A stretch of DNA of 64,000 nt from Uliginosibacterium paludis (GCF_039631355.1 NZ_JBDIVF010000001.1:930001-994000); one strand, 5' to 3'. Counted from the first letter of the stretch, positions 39,201 through 47,243 are shown. The notes: a model not told the origin generated them from the letters alone. A program made the numbers and translations.

Positions 39201-39810
39201 GACCACCGCCTACGCATCCGGCGCGCTGAGCGTTCCGGTCAGCACCAGCTATGACAGCGTCAATGGCACCTATACGCTCGTTTCGGCGGGTCTCATGGGT
39301 ACCAACGTCGTGCTGAGCGACAGCATGCAGTTCGCGTACAAGCAGGTGACCGGGGACTTCACCCTGATCGCCAGCCTGACCTCGCTGGAAATGCCGGCTG
39401 CGCTGACCAATACTTCCACGATTCGCGCAGGCGTGATGGTCCGCAACGACCTGACCGACAACAGCCGCTTCTACGGCGAGCTGATGCGCGGTTCAGGCAA
39501 GGTCTACTGGGAGCAGCGTCTTGCAGATGGTGGTGCCGTGTCCTCCTCCACGGTCACCAACACCACGATTACGCTGCCGCTGAGCACGCCCATCATGATG
39601 AAGCTGCGCCGTGTAAACCAGGCTATCTACGTCAGCTACTCCGTCGACAGCGGCGTGACTTTCAGCGCCGAGAAGACACAGGACTTCTCCACCGCAACAG
39701 GCGCCACCCAGCTGGGCTCGACGGTGTACGTGGGCCTGGTCGGCGTCTCGGGCAACACGGGGATCACCGACACCAGCGTGTTCAACGGAGTGAGCATCAC
39801 CACCCCTTGA
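36256..39810 (+). CDS. Trimodular lipoprotein: pectate lyase (PL1), pectinesterase (CE8), C-terminal beta domain
   Basis: Large secreted pectin-degrading lipoprotein (1184 aa). Lipobox LVTGC (C27), then a Gly/Ser linker (28-75). The pectate-lyase domain (about 80-500) has WIDHCTF (307-313) and the catalytic-Arg motif RAPRVRF (396-402), followed by HVYNNYY. The CE8 pectinesterase domain (about 595-925) has YTTIQAALNAA, general acid D774 (NQDTLYL), nucleophile D797 (GDVDFIFG) and R860 (ARQW). A Ser/Ala linker (about 925-970) leads to a beta-rich C-terminal domain (about 975-1184) of unclear family, perhaps carbohydrate-binding. One chain could demethylate and cleave pectin. ATG with GAGGAG; terminator follows. 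Confidence 0.92.
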   Translation: MFASHKASRLRDMASLAFVISALVTGCGGGGTGSNESASGSSGSASSGSSTSTSSDGSGGSASSASSATSSTGNLSVQTAVSGWASMDGGTTGGAGAPASNIYVVHNRAELLNALANKNSPNYSDASASSLGLAAPAAKEPKIIYIVGTVWGTDLGNGKFADEAYYKSTNTTAAKWDFNLYLQSLDTAWAADLAAKVAAGDADAIATNTKVKALSSARSTLARIQKAQIQFQIPSNTTIMGVGSDAKLIDGYFSVNGGTSKDQGSNIIVRNLELQAPQDLTTQYDTKKQEWNAAYKAFGVVTGKHLWIDHCTFSDGAHPDSAEVKTINGYTLEVMRHDGLLDIEDSSDYITVSYSIFKNHDKTNMVGGSGDQNYAKERDYNHLTFSHNIWQDSVQRAPRVRFAKAHVYNNYYTGDTDKASYATSYYIGMGAESKILSESNVFDLTGSKATVSQVISNLNGYQFKDNGSWFNGAPASAALEAAAKAALEARWTSAVAAQAGSSGGFTLAAYTNELGWTPTYGYTLGSSAAQVREHNLANAGAGKLIVAPAAMAIRPQLTDSAATSYTVAKALAGSDAWAPQLANADQPNVGRINLTGVTPNYVVAQDGTGGYTTIQAALNAASNDTSGAARLYIQVKAGTYNEQLIVAHATTPITLYSTESDASKVVVSTALYQNSVAADYTAMNGATFATSVYATSTNSTIKTDYNACYRAAAVGKQCSTAIRIHNDGFNAVNLTFQNTWGDTDAKGNNQALAAMVDKADKVVFDGVRLISNQDTLYLNNTGKRTYFTGGEITGDVDFIFGSGTAVFEGANIRYTGTRKPSGGYNAAPSTPTAQAYGFIFSRCVFSADAATTDNSVFLARQWDTDSSTVGKMIVRDSIIGKHIATTSGPWNATTVNSAATVYGTSSEAYLAEYGNWDEAAKASSSTSSSAASSAAASSAAASSSSSAAASSSAASSSAGASSSAAASSAPGTNTTIAGSGTLTTAYASGALSVPVSTSYDSVNGTYTLVSAGLMGTNVVLSDSMQFAYKQVTGDFTLIASLTSLEMPAALTNTSTIRAGVMVRNDLTDNSRFYGELMRGSGKVYWEQRLADGGAVSSSTVTNTTITLPLSTPIMMKLRRVNQAIYVSYSVDSGVTFSAEKTQDFSTATGATQLGSTVYVGLVGVSGNTGITDTSVFNGVSITTP

Positions 39811-39838
39811 GCTCGAACACGCCAGGCGCTCACAGGCC

Positions 39839-39873
39839 AAGCCCGCTCTCCTGACGGAGGGCGGGCTTTTTTT
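39839..39873 (+). terminator. Intrinsic terminator after pectinase gene
   Basis: AAGCCCGC/GCGGGCTT stem with a 14-base loop, followed by seven Ts. Textbook Rho-independent terminator 28 bases after the stop. Confidence 0.9.
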
Positions 39874-39961
39874 GTTCACCTCGTCTGGCGCCCCAGTGCA
39901 GCAGCCCCGGCACGTTTCAGATCAAGTCCTCCGGCCGCGCAGCACCTTACAATCGCGCCCC

Positions 39962-40711
39962 ATGCCGACTCACGACGAAGCGCATGCCGCCTGGCAGGCG
40001 CGCCTGCTCACCGCCTCTTTCGATCCCGATGCCTGCCACGACTGGCCGGGCCGGCGCTGTGCAACGATCTATCTGCTCGGCTGCCCCTGGCGCTGCGTTT
40101 ATTGCCACAACCCGCGGCTGCAGACACGTCGTCGCCAGAGCGGCGGCCCGGACTGGGGACAGATCAGCCGCGAACTGGAAAGCCTGCGCGGCGAAATCAG
40201 CGGCGTGGTGTTTTCAGGCGGCGAGCCCACCGCAGACGCGGCGCTGCCGGAAGCACTGGCAGCCGTGCGGGCGATGGGTTTTCCGGTCGGACTGCACACC
40301 TCGGGCGCCTATCCCGAGCGCCTTGAGCGCGTCCTGCCCCTGCTCGACTGGATCGGATTCGATCTGAAAGCCGACTATGAGGGCTACGAAGCGGTGACTG
40401 CCACGCCGGGCAGTGCCGCCCGCGCGACCCGCAGCGCCCGGCTCGTCGTCGCCAGCGGCGTGACGCACGAGTTCCGCCTGACCTGGCATCACGAGGCCCT
40501 GAACGAAGACTCGGCCCGTCTCGCCGCCCATTTTGCGCACCACCTCGGCGCCCGGCACTTCGTGCTGCAAACCTTCCGCCGTGAGGGCGTCGACAACCCG
40601 GCGCTCGCTGCGGCCTCCGAGCCGCCGGCAAGCCTGATCCGGGAGTGCGCGGGCCTGTTCGGCGATGCCTTTACGCTGCGACGCGAGATCTGCGGCCTCG
40701 CCGGCGCATGA
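39962..40711 (+). CDS. NrdG-like radical SAM activating enzyme
   Basis: Radical SAM protein of the anaerobic ribonucleotide-reductase/pyruvate-formate-lyase activase type (249 aa). Cluster motif C-x3-C-x2-C in GCPWRCVYCHNP, preceded by the family-typical CHDWPGRRCATIYLLG, then FSGGEPT and the DLKADYEGYE segment. It should install a glycyl radical on a partner enzyme, but no nrdD or pfl gene is in the window. ATG at 39962; the upstream open frame runs through the terminator and is not used. Confidence 0.85.
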   Translation: MPTHDEAHAAWQARLLTASFDPDACHDWPGRRCATIYLLGCPWRCVYCHNPRLQTRRRQSGGPDWGQISRELESLRGEISGVVFSGGEPTADAALPEALAAVRAMGFPVGLHTSGAYPERLERVLPLLDWIGFDLKADYEGYEAVTATPGSAARATRSARLVVASGVTHEFRLTWHHEALNEDSARLAAHFAHHLGARHFVLQTFRREGVDNPALAAASEPPASLIRECAGLFGDAFTLRREICGLAGA

Positions 40712-40721
40712 GCGGCCCGCC

Positions 40722-42038
40722 ATGGGCGATAATCGCACCACGCCTTTCCGGACACCGCCCGTGACCTCTTCCCGCCCTGCCTGGCTCGAAGTCCTGCTCA
40801 ACCGCAGGATGCTGATCTGCATCGTGACCGGTTTTTCCTCGGGCCTGCCGCTCTACCTGCTGCTGAACCTGCTGCCGGCCTGGCTCAAGACCGAGGGTCT
40901 GAGCCTGAAACTGATCGGCGCCTTTGCGCTGATCCAGTTCCCCTACACCTGGAAATTCCTCTGGTCGCCCCTGCTGGACCGCTATGCCTTGCCGCTGCTG
41001 GGACGCCGCCGCGGCTGGATGCTGCTCACCCAGTTGCTGCTGGTGGCAGCCATCGCGGCGCTTGGGCAACTCTCGCCCAGGGAGCAGGTCGGGCTGATCG
41101 TCGCACTCACCGCGGGCGTCGCGTTTCTGTCGGCCACCCAGGACATCGTGCTGGACGCCTTCCGCCGCGAGCTGCTGCCCGAGATCGAGCTGGGCCTGGG
41201 CAACGCGATCCATGTGAATGCCTACCGCGTGGCCGGGCTGATCCCGGGCTCACTCTCGCTGATCCTGGCCGACCACCTGCCCTGGACGCAGGTTTTCCTC
41301 ATCACCGCGATGTTCATGCTGCCGGGCGCGGCGATGAGCCTGATGGTGGGCGAGCCGAAAGCCTCCGGCGCTGCCCCGCGCACCCTGCGCCAGGCGGTTG
41401 TCGAGCCCTTCCATGAGTTTTTCACGCGTCAGGGCGTACGCGGCGCGCTGCTGATCCTCGTCTTCATCCTCGCCTACAAGCTGGGCGATTCGCTGTGCAC
41501 CGCGCTGGCCACGCCCTTCTACCTCGACATGGGCTTCAGTAAGAGCGAGATCGGCGTGATCGCCAAGAACGCCGGCCTGTGGCCGGGCGTCATTGGCGGC
41601 ATCCTCGGCGGCATCTGGATGGTGAAGCTTGGCATCAACCGCGCGCTGTGGGCCTTCGGTGTCGTGCAGTGGGTCACCATTCTCGGATTCGTGGGCCTCG
41701 CCTGGCTGGGCACGGCCGAGTCGGACGCCACCCGGCTGGCCGTCCTCGCCGGCGTGATCGGCGCTGAAGCGCTCGGCATGGGGCTGGGCACCACTGCGTT
41801 CGTCGCCTGGATGGCGCGCACCACCCACCCGGCCTACACCGCCACCCAGCTCGCCCTCTTCACCAGCCTGATGGCCATTCCGCGCACCTTCATCAATGCC
41901 TCGGCCGGCTGGCTGGTGGGCTACTTCGGCTGGTTCAACTTCTTCTGGCTCTGCTTCTTCCTCGCCATTCCGGGCATGCTGCTGCTCTTCAAGGTGGCGC
42001 CGTGGAACGAACCCTCTGCAATCAAGGATCCCTCATGA
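40722..42038 (+). CDS. ampG: AmpG-like muropeptide MFS permease
   Basis: Inner-membrane major-facilitator transporter that imports anhydro-muropeptides for cell-wall recycling (438 aa, about 12 membrane segments). The opening motif FSSGLPLYLL, then WLKTEGLSLK, FLWSPLLDRY and the RRRGWML cytoplasmic loop match AmpG; a later ATQDIVLDAFRREL segment is also typical. Start is ATG 40722 or GTG 40761. The stop overlaps the glycosylase start (ATGA). Confidence 0.88.
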   Translation: MGDNRTTPFRTPPVTSSRPAWLEVLLNRRMLICIVTGFSSGLPLYLLLNLLPAWLKTEGLSLKLIGAFALIQFPYTWKFLWSPLLDRYALPLLGRRRGWMLLTQLLLVAAIAALGQLSPREQVGLIVALTAGVAFLSATQDIVLDAFRRELLPEIELGLGNAIHVNAYRVAGLIPGSLSLILADHLPWTQVFLITAMFMLPGAAMSLMVGEPKASGAAPRTLRQAVVEPFHEFFTRQGVRGALLILVFILAYKLGDSLCTALATPFYLDMGFSKSEIGVIAKNAGLWPGVIGGILGGIWMVKLGINRALWAFGVVQWVTILGFVGLAWLGTAESDATRLAVLAGVIGAEALGMGLGTTAFVAWMARTTHPAYTATQLALFTSLMAIPRTFINASAGWLVGYFGWFNFFWLCFFLAIPGMLLLFKVAPWNEPSAIKDPS

Positions 42039-42751
42039 GTTCCACTGCCCTCATCACCGCGGCCCGCGCGCTTTCTGCCGCGGTGGCGCCGATGCGCTTT
42101 GGCGCACCGATCACTCACGTGTACAACCCGCTGGACTACGCCTGGGCGCCGCATGAGGAATACCTGCGCAGATTCGGAGAAGGCCGGAAAAAGGTGATTT
42201 TCGTCGGCATGAATCCCGGGCCTTTCGGCATGGTGCAGATCGGCGTGCCCTTCGGCGAGATCGCCGCCGCGCGGGACTGGATGGGGCTGTCCGCGCCGGT
42301 AGAGAAGCCAGCCAGCGAAACCGCTGCGCGGCCGATCGAGGGCTGGGACTGTGCGCGCTCTGAGGTGTCGGGACGGCGGCTGTGGGGCCTGTTTGCCGAG
42401 CGCTTCGGCACGGCTGACGCGTTTTTCGCCGAGCATCTGGTCGCCAACTACTGCCCGCTGGCCTTTTTCGAGGGCAAGCGCAATGTCACGCCCGACAAGC
42501 TGCCGGCCGCCGAACAGGCTCCGCTGCTGGCGGCCTGCGACACACACCTTCGCAGTCTGGTGGAAACGACCGGTGCAGAATGGGTCATCGGTATCGGCGC
42601 CTGGTCGGAAGTCCGCGCGCGTGAAGCCTGTGCCGGCATGCCGCTGAAATTCGGCCGCGTGCTGCATCCAAGCCCGGCCAGCCCGGCAGCCAATCGTGGC
42701 TGGTCCGAAGCGGCCACCAGACAACTGGTCGCACTGGGACTCTGGCGCTGA
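42035..42751 (+). CDS. SMUG1-family uracil-DNA glycosylase
   Basis: Base-excision repair enzyme of the single-strand-selective monofunctional uracil-DNA glycosylase type (238 aa). The active-site motif GMNPGPFGMVQIGVPFGE (58-75) with N60 is nearly identical to animal SMUG1, and the second motif HPSPASPAANRGW begins at H211. SMUG1-type enzymes occur in only some bacteria. Translationally coupled to ampG. Confidence 0.9.
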   Translation: MSSTALITAARALSAAVAPMRFGAPITHVYNPLDYAWAPHEEYLRRFGEGRKKVIFVGMNPGPFGMVQIGVPFGEIAAARDWMGLSAPVEKPASETAARPIEGWDCARSEVSGRRLWGLFAERFGTADAFFAEHLVANYCPLAFFEGKRNVTPDKLPAAEQAPLLAACDTHLRSLVETTGAEWVIGIGAWSEVRAREACAGMPLKFGRVLHPSPASPAANRGWSEAATRQLVALGLWR

Positions 42752-42811
42752 GCCTGCGCGCCGCATGTCCGAGTCGCGACCCGCAAGCTGTGCGACGACA
42801 AGGAGATGCGG

Positions 42812-43180
42812 ATGAAACCCATGCTTTTCCCGGGTCTGATGCTGGGCGGCCTGCTGGCCCTCCAGACCGTTCAGGCCCGCACGCCCGACACCGTTCAGTG
42901 GGAATCCGGCAAGGCGAGCTATGCCTGTGCAGACGGCAGGACACTGGAGGCGGCCTTCCTGAATCAGACCGCGGGGGAGAGCTTCGCTTCGATCAGCTGG
43001 CAGGGCGAGCCGGTGCTGATGTATCGCGCGAAGTCGGGCTCGGGCGTGCGCTATGTGGACGTCGACGAGCAGCGCGGTCTGCGTTTCTACACGAAGGGCA
43101 AGGAAGCCTGGCTGGCCTTCATGGCGGCGGACGACGCCGCGAAGGAGCGGGTGCTGCTGCGCGACTGTCGCCGACTATAG
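42812..43180 (+). CDS. MliC-family lysozyme-inhibitor-like periplasmic protein
   Basis: Small exported protein (122 aa) with signal peptide ending near VQA and a MliC domain: YACADGRTLEAAF, SGSGVRY and the FYTKGKEAWL segment, plus a second cysteine near the end for a disulfide. Unlike MliC it has no lipobox, so it should be a soluble periplasmic (PliC-like) form. AAGGAG ends directly before ATG 42806, so ATG 42812, six bases on, is the likely start. Confidence 0.8.
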   Translation: MKPMLFPGLMLGGLLALQTVQARTPDTVQWESGKASYACADGRTLEAAFLNQTAGESFASISWQGEPVLMYRAKSGSGVRYVDVDEQRGLRFYTKGKEAWLAFMAADDAAKERVLLRDCRRL

Positions 43181-43207
43181 GTGTGCATCTCCCGCCCTGA
43201 CAAACAG

Positions 43208-43231
43208 AAACGCCGGCAGAAGCCGGCGTTT
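43208..43231. terminator. Bidirectional terminator
   Basis: Perfect 10-bp stem AAACGCCGGC/GCCGGCGTTT with loop AGAA between the convergent MliC-like and barrel genes; A/T-rich on both sides, so it can serve both strands. Confidence 0.8.
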
Positions 43232-43253
43232 CTGCATCGTGCCCGGGCCTGCG

Positions 43254-44063
43254 TCAGAACGCGTAGCCGGCGCCCATGTACCAGGACTTGAGACGGGTTT
43301 CCGAATCCGGCTCGTACATGCCGCTTTCCACCGGCGACTGTCCGTAGCTGAAGCGGTTTTCCTGATAGCCCGCATTGACGCGGAACTGCTCATTCACCCG
43401 GTAATCCAGCCCGATGCCCCAGGAAGTGACCGGCTTGGACTTGAGCCTGAAGGTCGTGTCATGTTCGTACTCCATCCGTGCGCGGATCATCTTGCCGCGG
43501 CTCGCCCAGGCGGACGCCACCAGACGGTCGGTCAGCGCCAGCTGGCCCAGCAGCCCCACGGACAAGGCATGGTGGTCATAGACCTCCTTGTAGCCCGCAT
43601 CGTCTTCGCCGGCGAGATCGCGCTCCCACTGGTGATAGTCGTAGGCAGCAAACGGCGTCAGCTGCACGCGGCTGCCGAGGCCGAAAGCCTTGCCCAGACG
43701 AATGCCGACATCGCTGTTGGTGACACGCGTCCGTGCCTGATAGGGAGTGGTGCTGCCATCGGCATACATCAGCGCGCCGTCATAATTCGTGCGGCCCTTG
43801 CCGTAGCCGAAGACGCCCTGGAAGTAGACCTCACGCACGCCGGCAAAGTCCCCCTGCAGGGTGTAGACGATGCGGGCCTGGTTGATCCGGCCGTTCTCGG
43901 AATTGAACCAGTTGCCGTCAGCGGTTTCGGTGTAGGAGATTTTCTCCTTGCCGACGCTCAGGCTGATCTGGTTGTTGGCGCCCTTGACGCCTTCCGCGGC
44001 AAACGCGCCGCCCGCAAGCCCGAGCAGGGCGAGGGACAGGACTGCTCCCGAACAATACGACAT
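43254..44063 (-). CDS. Outer-membrane beta-barrel protein of unknown function
   Basis: Exported protein (269 aa): signal peptide ending GGAFAAE, then alternating strands rich in aromatic residues and a C-terminal Phe (MGAGYAF), the hallmark of Bam-assembled barrels. About 10-12 strands are plausible. I do not recognise a specific family or substrate. ATG at 44063 is chosen for the signal peptide. Monocistronic, between terminators. Confidence 0.75.
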   Translation of the reverse strand: MSYCSGAVLSLALLGLAGGAFAAEGVKGANNQISLSVGKEKISYTETADGNWFNSENGRINQARIVYTLQGDFAGVREVYFQGVFGYGKGRTNYDGALMYADGSTTPYQARTRVTNSDVGIRLGKAFGLGSRVQLTPFAAYDYHQWERDLAGEDDAGYKEVYDHHALSVGLLGQLALTDRLVASAWASRGKMIRARMEYEHDTTFRLKSKPVTSWGIGLDYRVNEQFRVNAGYQENRFSYGQSPVESGMYEPDSETRLKSWYMGAGYAF

Positions 44064-44224
44064 GCGTGCTCCAATTATTCTGGTCTGGTTGAGGGAAACT
44101 GCGAGCGGACCGGCTCCCGGCGGTCCGGGCCGACAGTTTATCCATGCGTCATTGTCCGTAAAGCTGACGCCGATCATGCTTTCTGCATGCTGCACGACGG
44201 ACTTTCGCCGCAGCCCCATGAAAA

Positions 44225-44244
44225 ACGCCGGCGCAGGCCGGCGT
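44225..44244 (-). terminator. Intrinsic terminator of hpt
   Basis: 8-bp stem ACGCCGGC/GCCGGCGT with a 4-base loop, followed on the minus strand by five Ts, 22 bases after the hpt stop. Confidence 0.8.
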
Positions 44245-44266
44245 CAGAAAGCAGTAACGGCAGCGC

Positions 44267-44833
44267 TCAGTGGCCCTTGAGGGCGTAGATGCCGGGCGCA
44301 TTGCGCCAGTAGCCCTTGTAGTCCATGCCGCAACCGAAGAGGAAGCGGTCGGCCACGTCGAGCCCGCTGAAGTCAGCCCGCATGCCGGGGAAAGCCTTGC
44401 GCTCGTGATCCTTGTGGACCAGCACGGCGGAAAAGACTTCGGTCGCGCCCTCGTTCTTCATGTGCTCGAGAATGGCCTGGAGCGTCCAGCCCTCGTCCAG
44501 GATGTCGTCGAGCACCAGCACCGTGCGGCCGCGCAGGTCCTGAGTCGGGCGCACCCGCCAGTCGAGCAGCGTGCCATTGAGTGCGTGACCGTAGCGCGAG
44601 GCATGGAGGTAGGCCACTTCGAGCGGGAAATTCAGCTTGGGCAGCAGGCGGCCAGCCAGCACCAGTCCGCCGTTCATGACCGTGAACACCAGCGGATCGC
44701 TCTCGGCCAGCTTCGCGGTGATCGCGGCAGCCATGGTATCGAGTGCGGCCTCCACCTGATCGTTGTTCACGAGGCAGTCTGCCTCGGCCATGGCCTGTCT
44801 GGCGTCTGCCAGGTTCTCCTTGCGCTTGTCCAT
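44267..44833 (-). CDS. hpt: Hypoxanthine-guanine phosphoribosyltransferase
   Basis: Purine-salvage enzyme using PRPP (188 aa). The PRPP-binding motif VLVLDDILDEGWTL lies near 107-120; the VMNGGLVLAGRLLP loop and ASRYG segment are typical of the betaproteobacterial Hpt subfamily, as is the late FGCGMDYKGYWRN. Divergent from the aryl-polyene core operon. Confidence 0.93.
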   Translation of the reverse strand: MDKRKENLADARQAMAEADCLVNNDQVEAALDTMAAAITAKLAESDPLVFTVMNGGLVLAGRLLPKLNFPLEVAYLHASRYGHALNGTLLDWRVRPTQDLRGRTVLVLDDILDEGWTLQAILEHMKNEGATEVFSAVLVHKDHERKAFPGMRADFSGLDVADRFLFGCGMDYKGYWRNAPGIYALKGH

Positions 44834-44915
44834 CCCGAAACCCCCAAAAACCGCGATTCTAGCCAGATGTTCGGGTTTGCTGCTGATCTGGCTCAGGGCG
44901 CCCGATGCTATTGGC

Positions 44916-44921
44916 TATAAT
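44916..44921 (+). promoter_or_regulatory. Candidate -10 box of the aryl-polyene core operon
   Basis: A perfect TATAAT 32 bases before the ACP start in a 119-base divergent gap. No convincing -35 is seen at normal spacing, similar to the ttcA promoter. Confidence 0.5.
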
Positions 44922-44952
44922 CCCGCGATTGAACTTCACGTGGTTTTACATC

Positions 44953-45237
44953 ATGACCCAGTCACCAGCCGCCGCTGACCCCGCACTCGAACAGGAAGTC
45001 GCGGCAATGATCGTCGAAGCACTCAACCTGGACGTGGCCGCCAGCTCGATCGAAGCCGAAGCGCCACTGTTCGGGGATGAAGGCCTGGGGCTGGACTCGA
45101 TCGACATCCTGGAAGTCGCCCTGGTGATTTCAAAGCGCTACGGCTTCCAGCTGAAGGCCGACAGCGACGACAACTTCCGCATCTTCTCCTCGCTGCGCAG
45201 TCTCGCCGCCCACATCGCCGCCCACCGCACGAAGTAA
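44953..45237 (+). CDS. Acyl carrier protein (aryl polyene)
   Basis: Carrier of the growing polyene chain (94 aa). Four-helix ACP with the phosphopantetheine serine S49 in GLGLDSIDILEV. First gene of a run of fatty-acid-synthase-like genes, so dedicated to that pathway rather than to primary fatty-acid synthesis. ATG at 44953. Only one ACP is visible here, whereas many aryl-polyene clusters have two. Confidence 0.92.
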   Translation: MTQSPAAADPALEQEVAAMIVEALNLDVAASSIEAEAPLFGDEGLGLDSIDILEVALVISKRYGFQLKADSDDNFRIFSSLRSLAAHIAAHRTK

Positions 45238-45241
45238 ATCC

Positions 45242-45889
45242 ATGAGTGGCAAGCAGTTCCTGCGCCTGGCCCTGCTGGCCCCCTTCGGGCTGGCCTACCT
45301 GTGGCTAGGCCATCAGGCGTCTACCTCCAGTGATCCCTCCCTGGCCTCCCTGCTGATCGGGCTCGCACCGCTGGCCTTCAGCGCCTTCGTACTCGCCCTG
45401 CAGGCCCGCTCGGTCTGGCTGCTGGGGCTGTGCGTCGGCAGCCTGGCGCTGATCTTCACGCATCTGGGCTTCCTGCGGGCCAATGCGCCCTGGGTGTATT
45501 TCGTCCAGCATGCCGGCATGCATGCGCTGCTCGGGCTGATGTTCGGTCGCACGCTGGGTGGCGCACATGCCGACGCGCTCTGCTCGAAGGTGTCGCAAGT
45601 GGTCTTCGGGCGCGAGCAGCTCGACGAGGCCTATTACCTCTACACCTGGCGCGTCACCGTGGCCTGGACGGTCTATTTCGCCCTCACCACCCTGCTGTCG
45701 ATCCTGCTGTTCTGGCTGGCACCGCTCGAGATCTGGTCGGTGTACGCCAACCTGCTGACCCCCTTCATCATCGGTGCGATCTTCGTCATCGAGTTCGCGA
45801 TCCGCCTGCGCGTGCTGCCGCGAGACCGGCATGCCAGCATCGCCCAGACCATCCGTGCCTACCGTGAGTACTCCCAGCGTCGCCCCTGA
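45242..45889 (+). CDS. COG4648-type integral membrane protein of aryl-polyene clusters
   Basis: Polytopic inner-membrane protein (215 aa) with about six hydrophobic segments and a conserved YYLYTWRVTVAWTVYF stretch. This family is found almost only in aryl-polyene/xanthomonadin clusters between the ACP and the ligase; its biochemical role is not known to me. Four bases after the ACP stop; its end overlaps the ligase. Confidence 0.82.
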   Translation: MSGKQFLRLALLAPFGLAYLWLGHQASTSSDPSLASLLIGLAPLAFSAFVLALQARSVWLLGLCVGSLALIFTHLGFLRANAPWVYFVQHAGMHALLGLMFGRTLGGAHADALCSKVSQVVFGREQLDEAYYLYTWRVTVAWTVYFALTTLLSILLFWLAPLEIWSVYANLLTPFIIGAIFVIEFAIRLRVLPRDRHASIAQTIRAYREYSQRRP

Positions 45890-47243
45890 AACGGCCCAGC
45901 GCAGCCTTCCGCTGCTTCCCGAAGCGGCAGCCGACAGCCTTGCCGCCATGCTCGGTGACGAGCCCGTCAGCCGAGCACGCCTGATGCGTGAAGTGCTTGC
46001 GCTCGCCGCACGCCTGCCGGAAGGCCGCCCCTTGCTGAACCTCTGCAGCAGCCGCTACCAGTTCGCCCTGGGCCTGCTGGCCGGGATCTGCCGGGGCAAC
46101 CTGAGCCTGCTGCCCAACTCGCTGGCCGAAGGCAATATCGCTGCGCTGCGCGAGCGTCACCCCGACCTGCTCTGCCTGAGTGACCAGGGCAGCATGCCCT
46201 TCGACCTGCCGGGGCTGCATGTGCCGGCGCGTGACCCGGGCGGACCGACGCCGGAAATGCCGCTGATTCCCGATGACCGTCTGGTCGCCTGCGTCTTCAC
46301 TTCCGGCTCCACTGGCCAGCCGCAGGCCCACCTCAAGCGCTTCGGCAAACTCGTGCGCAACGTGCACTCGCAGGCCGACTGCCTGCGTGCCCTCACCGGC
46401 CCCGGCTTCTCGGTGCTGGGCACGGTGCCTTTCCAGCACATGTACGGCCTCGAATCCACCGTACTGTTGCCGCTCTTCGGCGGTGGCGTGCTGGCCGCCG
46501 CCAAGCCCTTTTTCCCCGGCGATGTCGCCGACACCCTGGCCCGCTTGCCGGTGCCGCGCGTGCTGGTCACAACGCCGTATCACCTGCGCAACCTGCTCGA
46601 ATCCGGCACGCCGGTCGCCCCGCTGGCCTGCGTGATGTCGGCCACCGCGCCGCTGGCGGTCGAACTCGCCCGGCAGGCAGAATCGAGCCTCGGTGCGCCG
46701 CTGATGGAGATCTACGGCTCGACCGAAACCGGCCAGATCGCCACCCGCCGCCCCACCGGGGGTGACGCCTGGACCCTGCATGAAGGCATCCGCCTGCATC
46801 AGGGCGCGGAAGATCTCTCGCAGGTCGAGGGCGGCCATGTCGAGCAGCCGCAAACACTGGGCGACATCGTCGAGAAGCTCGACGAGCGCCGCTTCCGTCT
46901 GGTCGGCCGCCATGCCGACATGATCAACATCGCCGGCAAGCGCTCCTCCATCGCCTTCCTGAACCACATCCTGCTGGCCATCGAGGGCGTGCGCGACGGC
47001 GCCTTCTGCCTGCCCCGCGAAGGTGAAGCCGCACGCCTGGCGGCCTTCGTCGTGGCGCCCGGCCTGCGCGCGGCGGAGATCACCGCCGCCCTGCGCCCTC
47101 ATGTGGACGCCGCCTTCCTGCCGCGCCCCATCGTTTTCCTCGACCGCCTGCCGCGCAACGCCACCGGCAAGATCATGGCGGCCGACATGCAGGCGCTGAT
47201 TGCCCGCCACATTCCCGCCAGCGATCACGATGCCAAGGCTTGA
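45864..47243 (+). CDS. AMP-dependent ligase for the aryl starter unit
   Basis: ANL-superfamily enzyme (459 aa) likely to activate a hydroxybenzoic-type acid and load it on the ACP. Phosphate loop TSGSTGQPQAHLK, the YGSTETGQIATR motif, RHADMINIAGKR hinge and the C-terminal catalytic lysine region NATGKIM. Shorter than most acyl-CoA synthetases, as usual for aryl-polyene ligases. The start is probably GTG 45864 (or GTG 45855), overlapping the previous gene. Confidence 0.88.
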   Translation: MSTPSVAPETAQRSLPLLPEAAADSLAAMLGDEPVSRARLMREVLALAARLPEGRPLLNLCSSRYQFALGLLAGICRGNLSLLPNSLAEGNIAALRERHPDLLCLSDQGSMPFDLPGLHVPARDPGGPTPEMPLIPDDRLVACVFTSGSTGQPQAHLKRFGKLVRNVHSQADCLRALTGPGFSVLGTVPFQHMYGLESTVLLPLFGGGVLAAAKPFFPGDVADTLARLPVPRVLVTTPYHLRNLLESGTPVAPLACVMSATAPLAVELARQAESSLGAPLMEIYGSTETGQIATRRPTGGDAWTLHEGIRLHQGAEDLSQVEGGHVEQPQTLGDIVEKLDERRFRLVGRHADMINIAGKRSSIAFLNHILLAIEGVRDGAFCLPREGEAARLAAFVVAPGLRAAEITAALRPHVDAAFLPRPIVFLDRLPRNATGKIMAADMQALIARHIPASDHDAKA

